Source: Mycobacterium simulans (GTDB lineage Bacteria; Actinomycetota; Actinomycetes; Mycobacteriales; Mycobacteriaceae). From it: DNA of 64,000 nt. The DNA lies in NCBI RefSeq assembly GCF_900232995.1, contig NZ_OCVX01000003.1, forward strand, positions 1,215,509 to 1,279,508. Reading direction: 5' to 3'. The notes below the pieces were generated by a model. The model had not been told where the DNA came from, did not search any database, and was given only the letters and a program-made list of their open reading frames with translations. Every line of letters begins with the position of its first letter. Position 1 is the first letter of the stretch. A program made the translations under genes and the position numbers. Shown piece after piece: positions 9,715 through 25,534 of the stretch.

Positions 9715-10218
9715 ATGACCTTTCAGACGCACCACCACGCGCCGGCTACGCCGGCGATCATCACGCCGGAGGCCCAGCAGGCGGTGTGGTTCCTGGGCGC
9801 GCTCATCCGGGTCCGCGCCACCGGGGATGCAACCGACGGAACCTTCGACGTGCTGGAACAGCGGGGCGAGCGAGGCTACGGGAGCCCGCTGCATCGGCAT
9901 CTGGCCGAGGAGGAGACCTTTTTCGTGCTCGACGGCGAACTACGCGTCGAGGTGGGCGGTGAGGCGCATGCCGCCGGACCCGGATCGGTCGCCTTTTTGC
10001 CCCGGCAGCTACCGCACGCCTTTGTAGTAACCAGCCCCGATGCTTGGTTCCTCACCGTGCACACGCCGGCCGGGTTTGCAAAGTTCACGCGCGCCGTCGG
10101 AACGCCCGCGACCGACACCACCACGCCGCCCGACGAAGTACCGCCGGACCCGGCCGCCCTTACGGCCATGGCACGTTCGTACGGCATCGAGATCCTGGGT
10201 CCGCCCCCGGCACCGTGA
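9715..10218 (+). CDS. Single-domain cupin protein
   Basis: A 167-residue cupin, possibly quercetinase-like. Cupin motif 1 is visible around residues 59-79 (G-SPLHRH-LAEEETFFVLDG), with metal ligands His, His and Glu. Motif 2 lies near FLPRQLPHAF, with the fourth ligand His. The start is the ATG opening MTFQTHHH; a longer reading from 9682 is less likely. The gene is absent from the same interval in M. tuberculosis as I recall it, so it is an accessory insertion between the Rv0008c-like gene and tRNA-Ala. Substrate is unknown; cupin dioxygenase or isomerase activity is only a guess. Confidence 0.85.
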   Translation: MTFQTHHHAPATPAIITPEAQQAVWFLGALIRVRATGDATDGTFDVLEQRGERGYGSPLHRHLAEEETFFVLDGELRVEVGGEAHAAGPGSVAFLPRQLPHAFVVTSPDAWFLTVHTPAGFAKFTRAVGTPATDTTTPPDEVPPDPAALTAMARSYGIEILGPPPAP

Positions 10219-10346
10219 CGCGCGGCCGCCCGCCACGGATGGACCGCGCACAGGTAATTTCGTTGCGCCACAAGGGCGTTGGGGCGATTGGAGATTGCGG
10301 GGCTTCGGGTGTGAGGATTGCCGGCATACCCGCCTATGGCAATTTG

Positions 10347-10419
10347 TGGAGCCTAGGGGAATCGAACCCCTGACACCTGCCTTGCAAAGGCAGTGCTCTA
10401 CCAACTGAGCTAAGGCCCC
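10347..10419 (-). tRNA. tRNA-Ala (anticodon TGC)
   Basis: The minus strand starts GGGGCCTTAGCTCAG, has a TGC anticodon in CTTTGCAAG, a GGTTCGATTCC T-arm and an acceptor stem closing with GGCTCC plus discriminator A. All arms pair. The CCA end is not encoded. It is paired with tRNA-Ile as in other mycobacterial origin regions. Confidence 0.97.
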
Positions 10420-10570
10420 TCTTCATGGTTAGGTGCAAGACCAGAGGGTGGATCTGGCTCCATGTGCCACACCTCGACGCCGCGTCGTGATCGCACTACC
10501 GCCGCCACCGCAGCGATCGCCGCCAGTGGCACCGCGAGCTTCACGCAACGTCTCAACGGGTACATGGTCG

Positions 10571-10644
10571 TGGGCCTAGGAGGACTCGAACCTCCGACCT
10601 CTTCGTTATCAGCGAAGCGCTCTAACCGCCTGAGCTATAGGCCC
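10571..10644 (-). tRNA. tRNA-Ile (anticodon GAT)
   Basis: The minus strand starts GGGCCTATAGCTCAG, has a GAT anticodon in CTGATAAC, a GGTTCGAGTCC T-arm and a matching acceptor stem (GGGCCTA/TAGGCCC) with discriminator A. It lies upstream of tRNA-Ala on the same strand, so the pair is probably co-transcribed behind the Rv0007-like gene. Confidence 0.97.
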
Positions 10645-10692
10645 GTACTCGCGTACGGCCGAGCGACGAGATTACCGCAATCGCCGCCCGAC

Positions 10693-10804
10693 ACCCAAAA
10701 CGCTAGTGGCGATCGCAAGCGCGGCGCAGCCGGGCGCAGCGGGTCGCCACCCAAAACGCTAGTGGCGATCGCAAGCGCGGCGCAGCCGGGCGCAGCGGGT
10801 CGCC
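10693..10804. repeat. Tandem repeat, two identical 56-bp units
   Basis: A 56-base unit beginning ACCCAAAACGCTAGTGGCGA occurs twice head to tail (10693-10748 and 10749-10804) with no mismatch. Each unit contains an inverted GGCGA...TCGCC pair. It lies between tRNA-Ile and the 3' end of the Rv0007-like gene and does not code. It resembles a mycobacterial VNTR locus. Confidence 0.9.
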
Positions 10805-10815
10805 ACGCATCCAAC

Positions 10816-11685
10816 CTAGTCCCGGTCTGCCAGCGTCACTTCGATACCGCCGATCAGATCGGTCGTCAGGTTGTAGACGAACGCCGCGATCGTGGCCATC
10901 GCGGTCATCAGGACAATGTTGACCAGGCCGATCAGGACGGCGCCACCGAATATCGTTCCGCTGGAGACTAGCTCTCCGCTGGTACCGCTGGTGTTATTCA
11001 ACAGATCGCCGACATTGCTGTTCAGTTTGGCCCACACACCCATGCCACCAAGCACCAGGTAGAGGAACGCGACAGCGATCATCCACACGAAGAAGAGCGC
11101 CACCGACAGCAACAGCGACACCTTCAACGTGCTCCACGGGTCGATCCGCCGGATCTGCATGCTGGCGCGCACCGGACCACGGGTTCGTCGGGAGGACACC
11201 TGGACCCGGGATTCGCGGGTTTCTCGGGCTTCAGAGGTCGCCGAACGGCCCGGGCTCGGCTCAGCGGCACGGTCCACGGCAGGCTTGCGTTGCGTGGCCC
11301 GGGGCATTGGCCCGGACAGGTCGGGCAATTCGCTGGCGTACGCCTCAGCGGGCGGGCCGTCACTGCGCACCGGCAGAGCGTCGGACTCCGGCGGCGCGGG
11401 CTTCGCGGATGGGCCTGCCGACGGCGCCGACGTGCCCGTGATGAAGCGGTTGAGTCGGGCATCAACGCTGGAGGGCGCCCGCACGTCGGTAGGCGGATCG
11501 GCAGCCTGGCGATGCGCTGGTTGGGACGGTCTGGTCGCACCACGCTGCCATGGCGGCGAGTCTCCGGCATCCGGTATGCGGCCGGGTCCGGTCGCCGCCC
11601 GGTGTGCACCGGCACGTTCGACCGAACCATCCCCATTCGATTTGTCGCCCCAGTTGGAGGTGTCCGGCTCGTTCGGTGAGGTCAC
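10816..11685 (-). CDS. Membrane protein with Pro/Ala-rich cytoplasmic region and DUF3566 domain (Rv0007-like)
   Basis: A 289-residue protein. Residues 1 to about 170 are low-complexity and rich in Pro, Ala and Ser. The C-terminal 110 residues carry two membrane helices separated by a Gly/Ser-rich outer loop, and the block starting [20 protein letters not shown] is the conserved DUF3566 core. The GTG at 11685 follows an AGGAG by 5 bases and gives MTSPNEP, matching the orthologue. Located directly downstream of gyrA, as Rv0007 is; a link to cell division or shape has been suggested for the family, but function is not proven. Confidence 0.88.
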   Translation of the reverse strand: MTSPNEPDTSNWGDKSNGDGSVERAGAHRAATGPGRIPDAGDSPPWQRGATRPSQPAHRQAADPPTDVRAPSSVDARLNRFITGTSAPSAGPSAKPAPPESDALPVRSDGPPAEAYASELPDLSGPMPRATQRKPAVDRAAEPSPGRSATSEARETRESRVQVSSRRTRGPVRASMQIRRIDPWSTLKVSLLLSVALFFVWMIAVAFLYLVLGGMGVWAKLNSNVGDLLNNTSGTSGELVSSGTIFGGAVLIGLVNIVLMTAMATIAAFVYNLTTDLIGGIEVTLADRD

Positions 11686-11830
11686 CCCGACTCCTAACAT
11701 ATGTACCCAGGCCGCTGAGCCTAATTGCCCGGCACCGCCTGGGGCTGCGATGCGGCTCGCATCGTCATCGGGCTGAGTCTAATTGCCCAGGCTTTCCTGC
11801 GGCCGATCCACCGCCGGAAATTGTCGCCTA

Positions 11831-15598
<3,768 letters not shown>

Positions 15599-15610
15599 GT
15601 ATTCCTCGCG

Positions 15611-17758
<2,148 letters not shown>

Positions 17759-17888
17759 CTATCTGATTGCGCCGTGCGCTCGATATCTTTATTCCAGGCG
17801 CGTCCCGACGTCGGAGATGCTGGTCCGTTTCGTCCTGGCGGCTCTGAGCCGCCGCGCCAACGTTGCCCGGTCGGGGCCGTTGGCTCTA

Positions 17889-18449
17889 TTACCCGTAGGT
17901 GTCGCGCGGCCCCCTGCCCGCGATGTGTCGCGGACCTTTCCGCCACGACGGCGTCACCGGTCCGGTGATTTTCAGCGATGTCACCACACCGTTGCCGACC
18001 GCGGCGGCGATGCGGGCCAATAGCTGCGCTTGCATGATCCGCAACTGCGTGGCCCACGCGGTTGATTCGGCCGTGACGCTCAGCGTCCCGTCAGTAAGCG
18101 CGGTCGGGGTGGCATGGTCGGCAATCTGCTGGCCAACCACCGATGCCCACTGGCCGAGCACCATTCCCTCGGCGACATGGGTGGACCAGCCACGTTTCTT
18201 TGCCAACTCGCGTGTGAGCCTGCCCAACGGTTGCGGGTCGCGAACATCGGGCCCCGGTCCCGACCAGCTGCGTCGCTGTCCGGCCACGCGGCGGGGGAGC
18301 GGCGGCGCCGCGCGACCGCGACCGGCATCCAACCCCCGAGCGCGTGCGGCGGCCCGGGCTTCCTCCAGGGTTCGCCTGACCAAGTCAATCCCTCGAAGCT
18401 CGGTCGGCTCACCGCGATCCTGCCCGCTCCGGTCGTATTTGCCAGTCAC
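17889..18449 (-). CDS. DUF721 protein, probable DciA-type helicase loader (Rv0004-like)
   Basis: A 186-residue protein. The N-terminal 90 residues are Arg/Pro-rich and probably disordered. The C-terminal part is the DUF721 fold ([15 protein letters not shown], then [23 protein letters not shown]). DUF721 proteins of the DciA type load the replicative helicase in bacteria lacking DnaC, which fits the dnaA-dnaN-recF context. Its ATG overlaps the recF stop by four bases, so it is coupled to recF. Confidence 0.88.
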   Translation of the reverse strand: MTGKYDRSGQDRGEPTELRGIDLVRRTLEEARAAARARGLDAGRGRAAPPLPRRVAGQRRSWSGPGPDVRDPQPLGRLTRELAKKRGWSTHVAEGMVLGQWASVVGQQIADHATPTALTDGTLSVTAESTAWATQLRIMQAQLLARIAAAVGNGVVTSLKITGPVTPSWRKGPRHIAGRGPRDTYG

Positions 18450-19603
18450 CGCTGCACCTCCGAAACCCGCCCGGTGTCGTCGTCGCGCAGATCGATATAC
18501 ACCTGCCTAGCGTCCCAGCTCGCGGGGACATCCTCTAGCACCGCTGCGGTCACCAGCACCTGCTCTGCCGACTCGGCCACCGTGGCCAACGCGCGCCTAC
18601 GCTTCGTATCCAGCTCAGCGAACACGTCGTCGAGCAACAACACCGGCTCGGTACCGTCGGCGCGCAATAACTCGTACGCCGCCAACCGTAGCGCCACCGC
18701 CAGCGACCACGACTCCCCATGGCTAGCAAAGCCTTTCGCAGGCTGATCACCGAGGCGCAACTCCAAATCGTCACGGTGCGGACCAACCAGACATACCCCG
18801 CGTTCCAGTTCGGCGTTGCGTCGCGCCGCCAACGCAGCCAACAGCCCGGTCTCCAATGCCTCACGATCCGCGCCACCAGATTCTCCGCGACCGACCCCGT
18901 CCATGCTGGCGCGGTATCCAATCGAGGCCGACCGTGATTCCGGAGCCAGAAGCTGATACGCCTTCTCCACTTCCGGAGCCAACTGACTCACCAAATCGAT
19001 ACGGGCGGCCATCAATTCAGCGCCATGCTCGGCCAAGCGATTGTCCCACACATCAAGCGTGTCCAACGCCGCCCGATCGCCGCGGTATCGCGTACCGGAG
19101 GCGGCTTTCAATAACGCTGTGCGCTGCCTCAGCACCTTGTCGTAATCGGCACGCACCGCCGCGATCGCCGGGCGGCGCACCGTCGCAAGCTCATCGAGGT
19201 AGCGTCGCCGATCGGCCGGATCGCCACGGACCAGGGCAAGGTCTTCTGGAGCAAACAACACCGCGCGCAGCACTCCCACCACCTCGCGGGTGCTGCGTAC
19301 CGGTGACCTGTTCAGCCGGGCCTTGTTGGCCCTCCCCGCGGCAATCTCCAGGTCGACCGCACACTCTCTACCCTCATTGACGACGATGGTTGAGATCACC
19401 GCGCGATCCGCACCCGCCCGGATCAGCGGCATATCGGTTCCGACTCGATGTGAGCCCAATGTGCTTGAATACCACAGTGCCTCAACCAGATTCGTCTTTC
19501 CATAGCCATTAGGGCCGACGAACACCGTTCGCCCCGGCTGCAATTCGAGGTCGGCGTGGGCCCAGGACCGGAAGTCGCGCAGTCCTAAATGCCGGACATA
19601 CAC
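18446..19603 (-). CDS. recF: DNA replication and repair protein RecF
   Basis: A 385-residue SMC-like ATPase that helps load RecA at ssDNA gaps. Walker A is [13 protein letters not shown] near residue 30; the ABC signature/Walker B region ends in [11 protein letters not shown]. Length equals the mycobacterial family. The GTG start directly abuts the dnaN stop and the stop overlaps the DUF721 gene, so dnaN-recF-DUF721 is a tight operon. Confidence 0.97.
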   Translation of the reverse strand: MYVRHLGLRDFRSWAHADLELQPGRTVFVGPNGYGKTNLVEALWYSSTLGSHRVGTDMPLIRAGADRAVISTIVVNEGRECAVDLEIAAGRANKARLNRSPVRSTREVVGVLRAVLFAPEDLALVRGDPADRRRYLDELATVRRPAIAAVRADYDKVLRQRTALLKAASGTRYRGDRAALDTLDVWDNRLAEHGAELMAARIDLVSQLAPEVEKAYQLLAPESRSASIGYRASMDGVGRGESGGADREALETGLLAALAARRNAELERGVCLVGPHRDDLELRLGDQPAKGFASHGESWSLAVALRLAAYELLRADGTEPVLLLDDVFAELDTKRRRALATVAESAEQVLVTAAVLEDVPASWDARQVYIDLRDDDTGRVSEVQR

Positions 19604-20800
19604 CTATCCGGGCAACCGAACCGGCATCAACAAGTACACGTAATCGGTCGGCACCGCGGGGAACGGGCCGTTGCCTGTCGGCACCGCATCCTCAGCCGAC
19701 GCCGGCCGCAGCAACGCCGGCTTACCCGGGGTCGTGAAGCCAAACGACACCCGCTCGGAGTGCAACGACCCCAGGCCGTCCGTCAGATAAGTCGGGTTGA
19801 ACGCGATGGTCAGCGGCTCACCCGCGTAGTCCACCGCAAGATCTTCTTCGGCTCGTCCCACATCGTCGGCGCCGGCCGAAAGCCGCAACATGCCGTCGGC
19901 GAATTCCATGCGCACCTGCGCGCCCCGGTCAGCCACCAATGCAACCAACTTGATTGCTTCGATCAACTCGGCCACATCGATAGTGGCCACTGCGGTGTGT
20001 TCGGCGGGCAACAACTGGCGAAACTTCGGAAACTCCGCGTCAAGAAGCCGCGTGGTGCTGCGCTTGCCGTTCCCGCTAATGCCGAGTAGCCCGTCCTTTC
20101 CGACCCCCGTTCCGGCGCCCAGTGACAGCCGCACATCAGAACCTTCGGGGCCGGCTTTGGCGGCCTCGGCCAGCGTCTTGGCCGGCACCAACACCGAGGC
20201 CTCGATGTCAGGCGACAACGCCGTCCAGGTCAGTTCCCGAACGGCCAGCCGGAATCTGTCGGTCGCGGCCAAAACCACCGTCTCACCGGAGATCTCGACC
20301 CGGATCCCGGTCAGCATGGGCAATGTGTCGTCACGGCCGGCCGCGATGGCAACTTGGCTGATCGCTTCGGCGAACAACTCGGCCGGTAACGTCCCGGTCT
20401 CTTCCGGCAACGCCGGCAGCGTCGGGTAATCCTCAACCGCCATTGTCGGGAGCGAAAACCGGGCGCTTCCGCAGGTCAGTGCGACGCGATTACCGTCGAC
20501 GTAGAAATCAACGGGCTTGTTGGGCAGCGCCCTGGTGATGTCTGACAACAATCTGCCAGATACCAAAACACTTCCAGGAGAAGCTATTTCGGCGGCCACC
20601 TGTACTTCGGCGGAAACTTCGTAATCGAACCCGGAGATCGTCAGACCGTCGTCTGAGCCGGTCAGCAGCACTCCCGAGAGCACCGGGACCGCGGGCCTGG
20701 TGGGCAAATTCTTGGCCACCCACGACACCGCATCGGCGAAAGACTCTCGCACCAAACGAAACTTTAAGTCGGTGAGACCACGTGTCGTAGCCGCGTCCAT
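19604..20800 (-). CDS. dnaN: DNA polymerase III beta sliding clamp
   Basis: A 398-residue three-domain clamp that tethers the replicative polymerase to DNA. It begins [20 protein letters not shown] and ends [12 protein letters not shown], the conserved C-terminus. It is a few residues shorter than the M. tuberculosis protein because of a small gap before [12 protein letters not shown]. It is separated from dnaA by the origin region and followed without a gap by recF. Confidence 0.98.
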   Translation of the reverse strand: MDAATTRGLTDLKFRLVRESFADAVSWVAKNLPTRPAVPVLSGVLLTGSDDGLTISGFDYEVSAEVQVAAEIASPGSVLVSGRLLSDITRALPNKPVDFYVDGNRVALTCGSARFSLPTMAVEDYPTLPALPEETGTLPAELFAEAISQVAIAAGRDDTLPMLTGIRVEISGETVVLAATDRFRLAVRELTWTALSPDIEASVLVPAKTLAEAAKAGPEGSDVRLSLGAGTGVGKDGLLGISGNGKRSTTRLLDAEFPKFRQLLPAEHTAVATIDVAELIEAIKLVALVADRGAQVRMEFADGMLRLSAGADDVGRAEEDLAVDYAGEPLTIAFNPTYLTDGLGSLHSERVSFGFTTPGKPALLRPASAEDAVPTGNGPFPAVPTDYVYLLMPVRLPG

Positions 20801-21324
20801 TGCGTCCCTTCACCTACCAGTGAGATCAAATCCAGTGGCTAGCCCCCGCTAGCGTGGGGACTCCCAGTGACGAACGCCGGTGACGTCTAGTCCGCCACGA
20901 CGACCGTAACGGTAGTCGAACAACAACCGTAGAGCTTCTGGGGCCAACTTGAAAGCTAATCCTTCGCGCTGACAACCACCGCTTGAGGGGCCATCTTGCG
21001 CCGCTGTGCAACGCGTGTCCCCAACGCTGTATTTCAACGAACAAACAACGAAGAGATCTCAATAACAGTAATAAGGGGTGTGGATCTTGGGGACAGCCAG
21101 ACCTCCGTGCTGCTAGGCGGCGCGCCGGGTTGTGGATGACTGGCTTGACAACTGTGTGGTCGGTGTTGGGCCGTTGGGGATGAATCACGGTGTGCACCGC
21201 AGACGCGGGAGTCCACGGCAGTTTGGGTGGTTTGTACACAGAACCACCAACAACGCTTGGCTGTGACTGGTGTGACTCGAGGTAGAGAAGTTTTTTGCAA
21301 AAAGGTGCAGGAAATGGGCTCGGG
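20801..21324. other. Chromosomal replication origin region (oriC), dnaA-dnaN intergenic
   Basis: This 524-base non-coding stretch lies between dnaA and dnaN, the established site of oriC in mycobacteria. It holds several degenerate DnaA-box-like elements: GTGTGGATC near 21078, TTGTGGATGA near 21130 and TTTGTACACA at 21231-21240. It also contains locally AT-richer tracts (about 21031-21075 and the TTTTTTG run near 21290), unusual against the GC-rich background. I see no supported gene. The strongest DnaA boxes are actually in the dnaA leader on the other side of the gene. Confidence 0.85.
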
Positions 21325-22848
21325 TCAGCGCTTGGAGCGCTGGCGGATGCGAGTGGTGAGCTCTTTGACGTGATCGAAGACCTCACGACGCTCGGCCATC
21401 TCGGACAAGATTTTGCGCTGGGCGTACATGACGGTGGTGTGATCTCGACCGAACGCCTGGCCGATCTTGGGCAGCGAGAGATCGGTGAGCTCGCGGCACA
21501 GGTACATCGCGATCTGCCGCGACTGAGCCAGTGCTCGGGTTTTGCCGGGGCCGCGCAACTCTTCGACCGTGGTGTCGAAGTATTCGGCGGTGGCCGCCAT
21601 GATCGTTGCCGAGCTGATCTGCATCGTGCTGGCATCGGCGATCAAATCGCGCAGCACGATCTCGGCCAGCGCCTTGTCGATCGGCGTCTTGTTCAGTGAA
21701 GCGAAGGCGGTGACCCGAATGAGGGCACCCTCAAGTTCGCGGATATTACGTTCGATGCTGCTGGCGATCAGTTCGAGGACATCGTCGGGCACGGCGAGAC
21801 GTTCCATCTGTGCTTTCTTGCGCAGGATGGCGATCCGGGTCTCTAGCTCTGGGGGCTGGACGTCGGTAATCAGCCCCCACTCGAACCGCGTTCTGAGCCG
21901 GTCTTCGAGGGTGGCGAGCTGTTTAGGTGGTCGGTCGGAGGAGATGACGATCTGTTTGTTGGCGTTATGCAACGTGTTGAAGGTGTGGAAGAACTCTTCC
22001 TGGATACCTTCCTTGCCCTCGATGAACTGGATGTCGTCGACGAGCAGCACGTCGACGTCGCGGTAGCTGCGTTTGAAGGCGACCTTGCGGTCGTCGCGCA
22101 GCGAGTTGATGAAGTCGTTGGTGAACTCTTCGGTGGAGACGTACTTGACCCGCATCCCTGGGAACAACCGCTGGGCGTAATTACCGGCCGCATGGAGCAG
22201 ATGGGTCTTACCGAGGCCGGACTCGCCCCAGATGAACAGCGGGTTGTATGCGCGGGCCGGTGCTTCGGCGATGGCCAGGGTGGCCGCGTGGGCGAACCGA
22301 TTGGATGCACCGATGACGAACGTGTCAAAGGTGTAGCGGCGGTTGAGGCTGGTTCCGCCGGCGGCTGCGGTATCGGTGCTCTGCGGTCGTTCGGTGAAGT
22401 AGGTCGGCCAATTTTGGTGAGCACCGCCGAAGGTTTCGCCACTGTCGTCAAACTCGTCGGCGTCTGTGGACAGATCGAAGCCGACGTCTTCGGTAGCGGT
22501 GAATGTGTCGGTTTGCGACAAAGAGCTGTCTTGGGAGAGCGCGCCGTCATCGGTTGAGGGGGGAGCGATGCGGACCCCAAGTTGTATTTGGTGACCGAGT
22601 CGTCGGCTCAGCGCGTCGGTGATCGGGGTGCGCAGATGACGTTCGATCTCGTTTTGAACAAAGCTGCTCGGCACCGACAGCAAAGCAAATCCCTCGACGA
22701 TCGTGAGCGGTTGCACAAGATTCAACCAAGCTCTTTGCTGCGGGGTCAGGGGAGTGGTGAGGGTGATGCCGGTGCTGGGCTCCCCGTTGAGTTCGGAGAC
22801 AACCGCGCTCCACACTGTGGCAAAGGCGGAACCGGGGTCATCGGTCAA
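21325..22848 (-). CDS. dnaA: Chromosomal replication initiator protein DnaA
   Basis: A 507-residue initiator with the four DnaA domains: N-terminal interaction domain, a variable acidic linker (about residues 95-170), the AAA+ domain with Walker [14 protein letters not shown] and Walker B LLVDDIQF, and the DNA-binding domain ending [14 protein letters not shown]. The TTG at 22848 is chosen because an AGGGAG Shine-Dalgarno sits 8 bases upstream and the resulting MTDDPGS and total length equal the M. tuberculosis protein. Alternative ATG starts at 22875 and 22923 are in frame. The leader contains DnaA boxes, suggesting autoregulation. Confidence 0.97.
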   Translation of the reverse strand: MTDDPGSAFATVWSAVVSELNGEPSTGITLTTPLTPQQRAWLNLVQPLTIVEGFALLSVPSSFVQNEIERHLRTPITDALSRRLGHQIQLGVRIAPPSTDDGALSQDSSLSQTDTFTATEDVGFDLSTDADEFDDSGETFGGAHQNWPTYFTERPQSTDTAAAGGTSLNRRYTFDTFVIGASNRFAHAATLAIAEAPARAYNPLFIWGESGLGKTHLLHAAGNYAQRLFPGMRVKYVSTEEFTNDFINSLRDDRKVAFKRSYRDVDVLLVDDIQFIEGKEGIQEEFFHTFNTLHNANKQIVISSDRPPKQLATLEDRLRTRFEWGLITDVQPPELETRIAILRKKAQMERLAVPDDVLELIASSIERNIRELEGALIRVTAFASLNKTPIDKALAEIVLRDLIADASTMQISSATIMAATAEYFDTTVEELRGPGKTRALAQSRQIAMYLCRELTDLSLPKIGQAFGRDHTTVMYAQRKILSEMAERREVFDHVKELTTRIRQRSKR

Positions 22849-22913
22849 CGCCGCATCTCCCTGGTTCTCGCTCATTCCGGGTCGAGGTACAACCGTTGGT
22901 GACGACAACGCAA

Positions 22914-22934
22914 CTGTCCACATGGTTATCCACA
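22914..22934. promoter_or_regulatory. Tandem DnaA boxes in the dnaA leader
   Basis: CTGTCCACA (22914-22922, one change from the mycobacterial TTGTCCACA) and TTATCCACA (22926-22934, perfect) are spaced 12 bases start to start, 66 bases upstream of the chosen dnaA start. Their position fits DnaA-mediated autoregulation or participation in the bipartite origin. Confidence 0.75.
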
Positions 22935-23187
22935 GATGTGGAAAGGACGGTCGAAAACGTGCCGCAGCCTACCGGCAACGGCTCGCGATCTCCGGGCTGA
23001 AGACAACCAGGGGGCTGTCAGGGCAGCTAGTTGATCCGCCATCCTCGCTTCGTTGTCGACAAGCTGTTCCAAACTTGAAACGGCTTGAAAACTACACCGC
23101 CCGAAGCTAACAGTTTTCCGTGCGGCTGCCAACCGTTGTTTTGTATTCCGCTGGGGTTCTTTGTGTTGCAATCGTTGTCGGCCAGGT

Positions 23188-23216
23188 TTGACCAGGCGAA
23201 GCCTCGTCAGTACCCT
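23188..23216 (+). promoter_or_regulatory. Predicted sigma-A-type promoter for rpmH-rnpA
   Basis: TTGACC (23188-23193) and TACCCT (23211-23216) are separated by exactly 17 bases and lie about 150 bases upstream of the rpmH start. Both hexamers fit the mycobacterial housekeeping consensus. This is prediction only. Confidence 0.55.
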
Positions 23217-23365
23217 CAAACAGTCGCCCGAAAGTCGGCGATACGGCAGCGACCCAATATTTGTGCCTGGGGACCGCGCCGGCCAGTCGCGAGACCACCT
23301 CCGACCGACGAGTTGCCAAGCGTAGGCGGCCGGATGGTTATGCCAGACACAGCGAGGAGAACGCC

Positions 23366-23509
23366 GTGGCCAAGGGCAAGCGGACCTTCCAGCCGAACAA
23401 CCGGCGCCGAGCCCGCGTTCACGGTTTTAGGCTTCGGATGCGCACCCGTGCGGGGCGGGCCATCGTGTCGAGCCGGCGCCGTAAGGGCCGCCGCGCTTTA
23501 ACTGCCTGA
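23366..23509 (+). CDS. rpmH: 50S ribosomal protein L34
   Basis: A 47-residue, Arg/Lys-rich ribosomal protein of the large subunit. It starts [20 protein letters not shown] and ends with the basic [11 protein letters not shown] typical of L34. The GTG at 23366 is chosen because the frame upstream has no L34 character. It leads the rpmH-rnpA-yidD-yidC-jag-rsmG-parA-parB series conserved in bacteria. Confidence 0.97.
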   Translation: MAKGKRTFQPNNRRRARVHGFRLRMRTRAGRAIVSSRRRKGRRALTA

Positions 23510-23533
23510 TCGCTTCCAACGGGTTTCCTAGCG

Positions 23534-23896
23534 GTGCTTTCCGCACGCAACCGCATGAGGCGGTCAACCGAGTTCGACGCGACGGTGAAGTACGGGATCC
23601 GTACGGTGCAGCCAGATGTCATCGTCCACGTCCGGCGGGGATGTGACCGCCAACAGTGCCAAGGTCCCCGGGTCGGCCTGATTGTCGTCAAGCGCGTGGG
23701 TTCGGCGGTGGAACGACATCGTGTGGCGCGCAGGTTGCGGCACATTGCCAGGCCAATGTTGAGCGACCTTCATCCTTGCGATCAAGTGGTGATTCGCGCG
23801 TTGCCGAGTAGCCGGAAGGTGTCGTCGGCATGGTTGGAGCAGCAGCTGCGATGCGGGTTGCGACGTGCTTTCGAGCTTGCGGGTACCGACCGGTGA
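23534..23896 (+). CDS. rnpA: Ribonuclease P protein component
   Basis: A 120-residue basic protein that assists the catalytic RNase P RNA in tRNA 5' maturation. The conserved [23 protein letters not shown] block, equivalent to the RNR motif region, is clear. It starts with GTG 24 bases after rpmH. The stop overlaps the yidD start (GTGA). Confidence 0.95.
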   Translation: MLSARNRMRRSTEFDATVKYGIRTVQPDVIVHVRRGCDRQQCQGPRVGLIVVKRVGSAVERHRVARRLRHIARPMLSDLHPCDQVVIRALPSSRKVSSAWLEQQLRCGLRRAFELAGTDR

Positions 23897-24282
23897 CCGC
23901 GTTGGTGGGCAGGTCGAGCCGAACAGGTGCGAGTGCGGACCGACCCGTCGGCAGGGCCATCGCGCGGAGGTTGGCGCGGGGGTTGATTTTTCTGATCCAG
24001 CTTTATCGGCACATGATCTCGCCGCTTCGACCGGCGTCCTGCCGCTTCATCCCTACCTGTAGTCAGTATGCCGTGGATGCCCTAACCGAGTTTGGGGTGC
24101 TACGGGGGTGTTGGCTGGCGGCGGCCAGACTCGCCAAGTGCGGACCATGGCATCCGGGAGGATGGGACCCAATACCGGAGCGGCACGAGTGTCGCGCCGA
24201 TTGCCAGGCTGACGTCGACGACGCCGGCTGGGCCAGCTGGGATAGCCCAGCGATGCGAGGGGAGAGCAAGTCTTTTGTTTGA
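23893..24282 (+). CDS. yidD: Membrane protein insertion efficiency factor YidD
   Basis: A 129-residue member of the YidD family, recognised by [29 protein letters not shown], the conserved Cys-containing core, and the downstream [13 protein letters not shown]. It helps YidC-dependent membrane insertion. The GTG at 23893 overlaps the rnpA stop and is preferred over an earlier in-frame start inside rnpA. The C-terminal end overlaps the beginning of yidC by a few bases. Confidence 0.93.
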   Translation: MTALVGRSSRTGASADRPVGRAIARRLARGLIFLIQLYRHMISPLRPASCRFIPTCSQYAVDALTEFGVLRGCWLAAARLAKCGPWHPGGWDPIPERHECRADCQADVDDAGWASWDSPAMRGESKSFV

Positions 24283-25384
24283 TTTTTTCAGTCTCGACTT
24301 CATCTACTACCCGGTGTCGTGGATCATGTGGCTCTGGTACAAGCTGTTCGCTTTCGTGCTGGGGCCGTCCAACTTCTTCGCCTGGGCGCTGTCGGTGATG
24401 TTCTTGGTGTTCACGTTGCGGGCGCTGTTGTACAAGCCCTTTGTGCGCCAGATTCGCACCACCCGGCAGATGCAGGAACTGCAACCGCAAATCAAGGCGC
24501 TACAGAAGAAGTACGGCAAGGACCGTCAGCGGATGGCGCTGGAAATGCAGAAGCTGCAACGCGAGCACGGCTTCAATCCAATCCTGGGTTGTTTGCCGAT
24601 GCTGGCGCAGATCCCGGTGTTCCTTGGGCTGTATCACGTGTTGCGATCGTTTAATCGCACCGTGGGTGGCTTCGGCCAGCAGCAGATGTCGGTCGTTGAG
24701 AACCGCCTCACGGGCAACTACGTATTCACCCCCGCCGACGTCGGCCACTTCCTGGACGCCAATCTGTTGGGCGCACCGATCGGTGCGTCCATGACACAGC
24801 GCGGCGGGTTGGACGCGTTCATCGACTTCAGCCGGCCCGCGGTGATCGCAGTCGGTGTGCCGGTGATGATCTTGGCGGGCGTAGCGACCTACTTCAACAG
24901 CCGCGCGTCGATTGCCCGGCAGAGTGTGGAGGCCGCGGCCAATCCGCAGACCGCGATGATGAACAAGCTGGCCCTGTATGTGTTCCCACTCGGAGTGGTG
25001 GTTGGTGGCCCGTTCCTTCCGTTGGCGATCATCCTTTATTGGTTTTCCAACAACATCTGGACCTTCGGCCAGCAGCACTACGTGTTCGGGATGATCGAAA
25101 AAGAGGACGAAGCCAAAAAGCAGGAAGCGCTGCAGCGCCGAGCTGCCAACGCGCCGGCGCCGGGGGCTAAGCCCAAGCGCCAAACGAAGCCCTCAACGAA
25201 GCCCATGCCGGCGAGCGGTAATGGGTCCTCGACCGAGACATCAGATACCTCGGCTACCGACGGCACGTCTGAGACGAAGGCATCCAAGCCGGAAGCCGAG
25301 AAGCAGAGTCCGGCGGGCCGCAACAGCAGCCCGCCTAGCCGCACACCCCGCCCGGGTGCGCGACCGAAGAAACGCAAGCGTTGA
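24275..25384 (+). CDS. yidC: Membrane protein insertase YidC
   Basis: A 369-residue Oxa1/YidC insertase with five or so membrane segments, the cytoplasmic coiled-coil loop after helix 1 ([20 protein letters not shown]) and a basic C-terminal tail ending RPKKRKR. The match to mycobacterial YidC starts at [18 protein letters not shown], but the codon where the orthologue starts is GCA here. The nearest usable start is TTG at 24275 (LFDFFS), about 10 bases after an AGGGGAG element. An earlier start inside yidD is possible but would add residues with no family match. Confidence 0.93.
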   Translation: MFDFFSLDFIYYPVSWIMWLWYKLFAFVLGPSNFFAWALSVMFLVFTLRALLYKPFVRQIRTTRQMQELQPQIKALQKKYGKDRQRMALEMQKLQREHGFNPILGCLPMLAQIPVFLGLYHVLRSFNRTVGGFGQQQMSVVENRLTGNYVFTPADVGHFLDANLLGAPIGASMTQRGGLDAFIDFSRPAVIAVGVPVMILAGVATYFNSRASIARQSVEAAANPQTAMMNKLALYVFPLGVVVGGPFLPLAIILYWFSNNIWTFGQQHYVFGMIEKEDEAKKQEALQRRAANAPAPGAKPKRQTKPSTKPMPASGNGSSTETSDTSATDGTSETKASKPEAEKQSPAGRNSSPPSRTPRPGARPKKRKR

Positions 25385-25534
25385 CGAGCAGGCCCGGGGA
25401 TACCGGAGCTAGCCGGAAAGATGCGGCCCCTGGAGGAAGACCGCGACGACCGCGAAGACCGCGAAGACCGCTCGAGACACTGCAGACCCGCGAATAGCGC
25501 GAATACCGACCCGTGGATGAGGGGAGAGAAAGCC

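Larger units (their letters stand above)
22849..23365. other. dnaA-rpmH divergent intergenic region
   Basis: About 517 bases without a supported gene, holding the divergent promoters of dnaA (minus) and rpmH (plus). The dnaA side has two tandem DnaA boxes; the rpmH side has a sigma-A-like promoter. Short open frames here lack coding character and ribosome-binding sites. Confidence 0.7.

Noticed and set aside
10347..10644. Possible phage or island attachment site at the tRNA pair
   Set aside because: No duplicated tRNA 3' end, integrase gene or other mobility gene was found nearby.
10462..10971. Frame running through tRNA-Ile and the tandem repeat
   Set aside because: It reads through a tRNA gene and the 3' end of the Rv0007-like gene; not a real gene.
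25437..25475. GACCGCGAA-type 9-bp repeat before jag as part of the gene
   Set aside because: It lies upstream of the ATG with a good Shine-Dalgarno and codes a low-complexity Asp/Arg run lacking in the family; treated as leader sequence.
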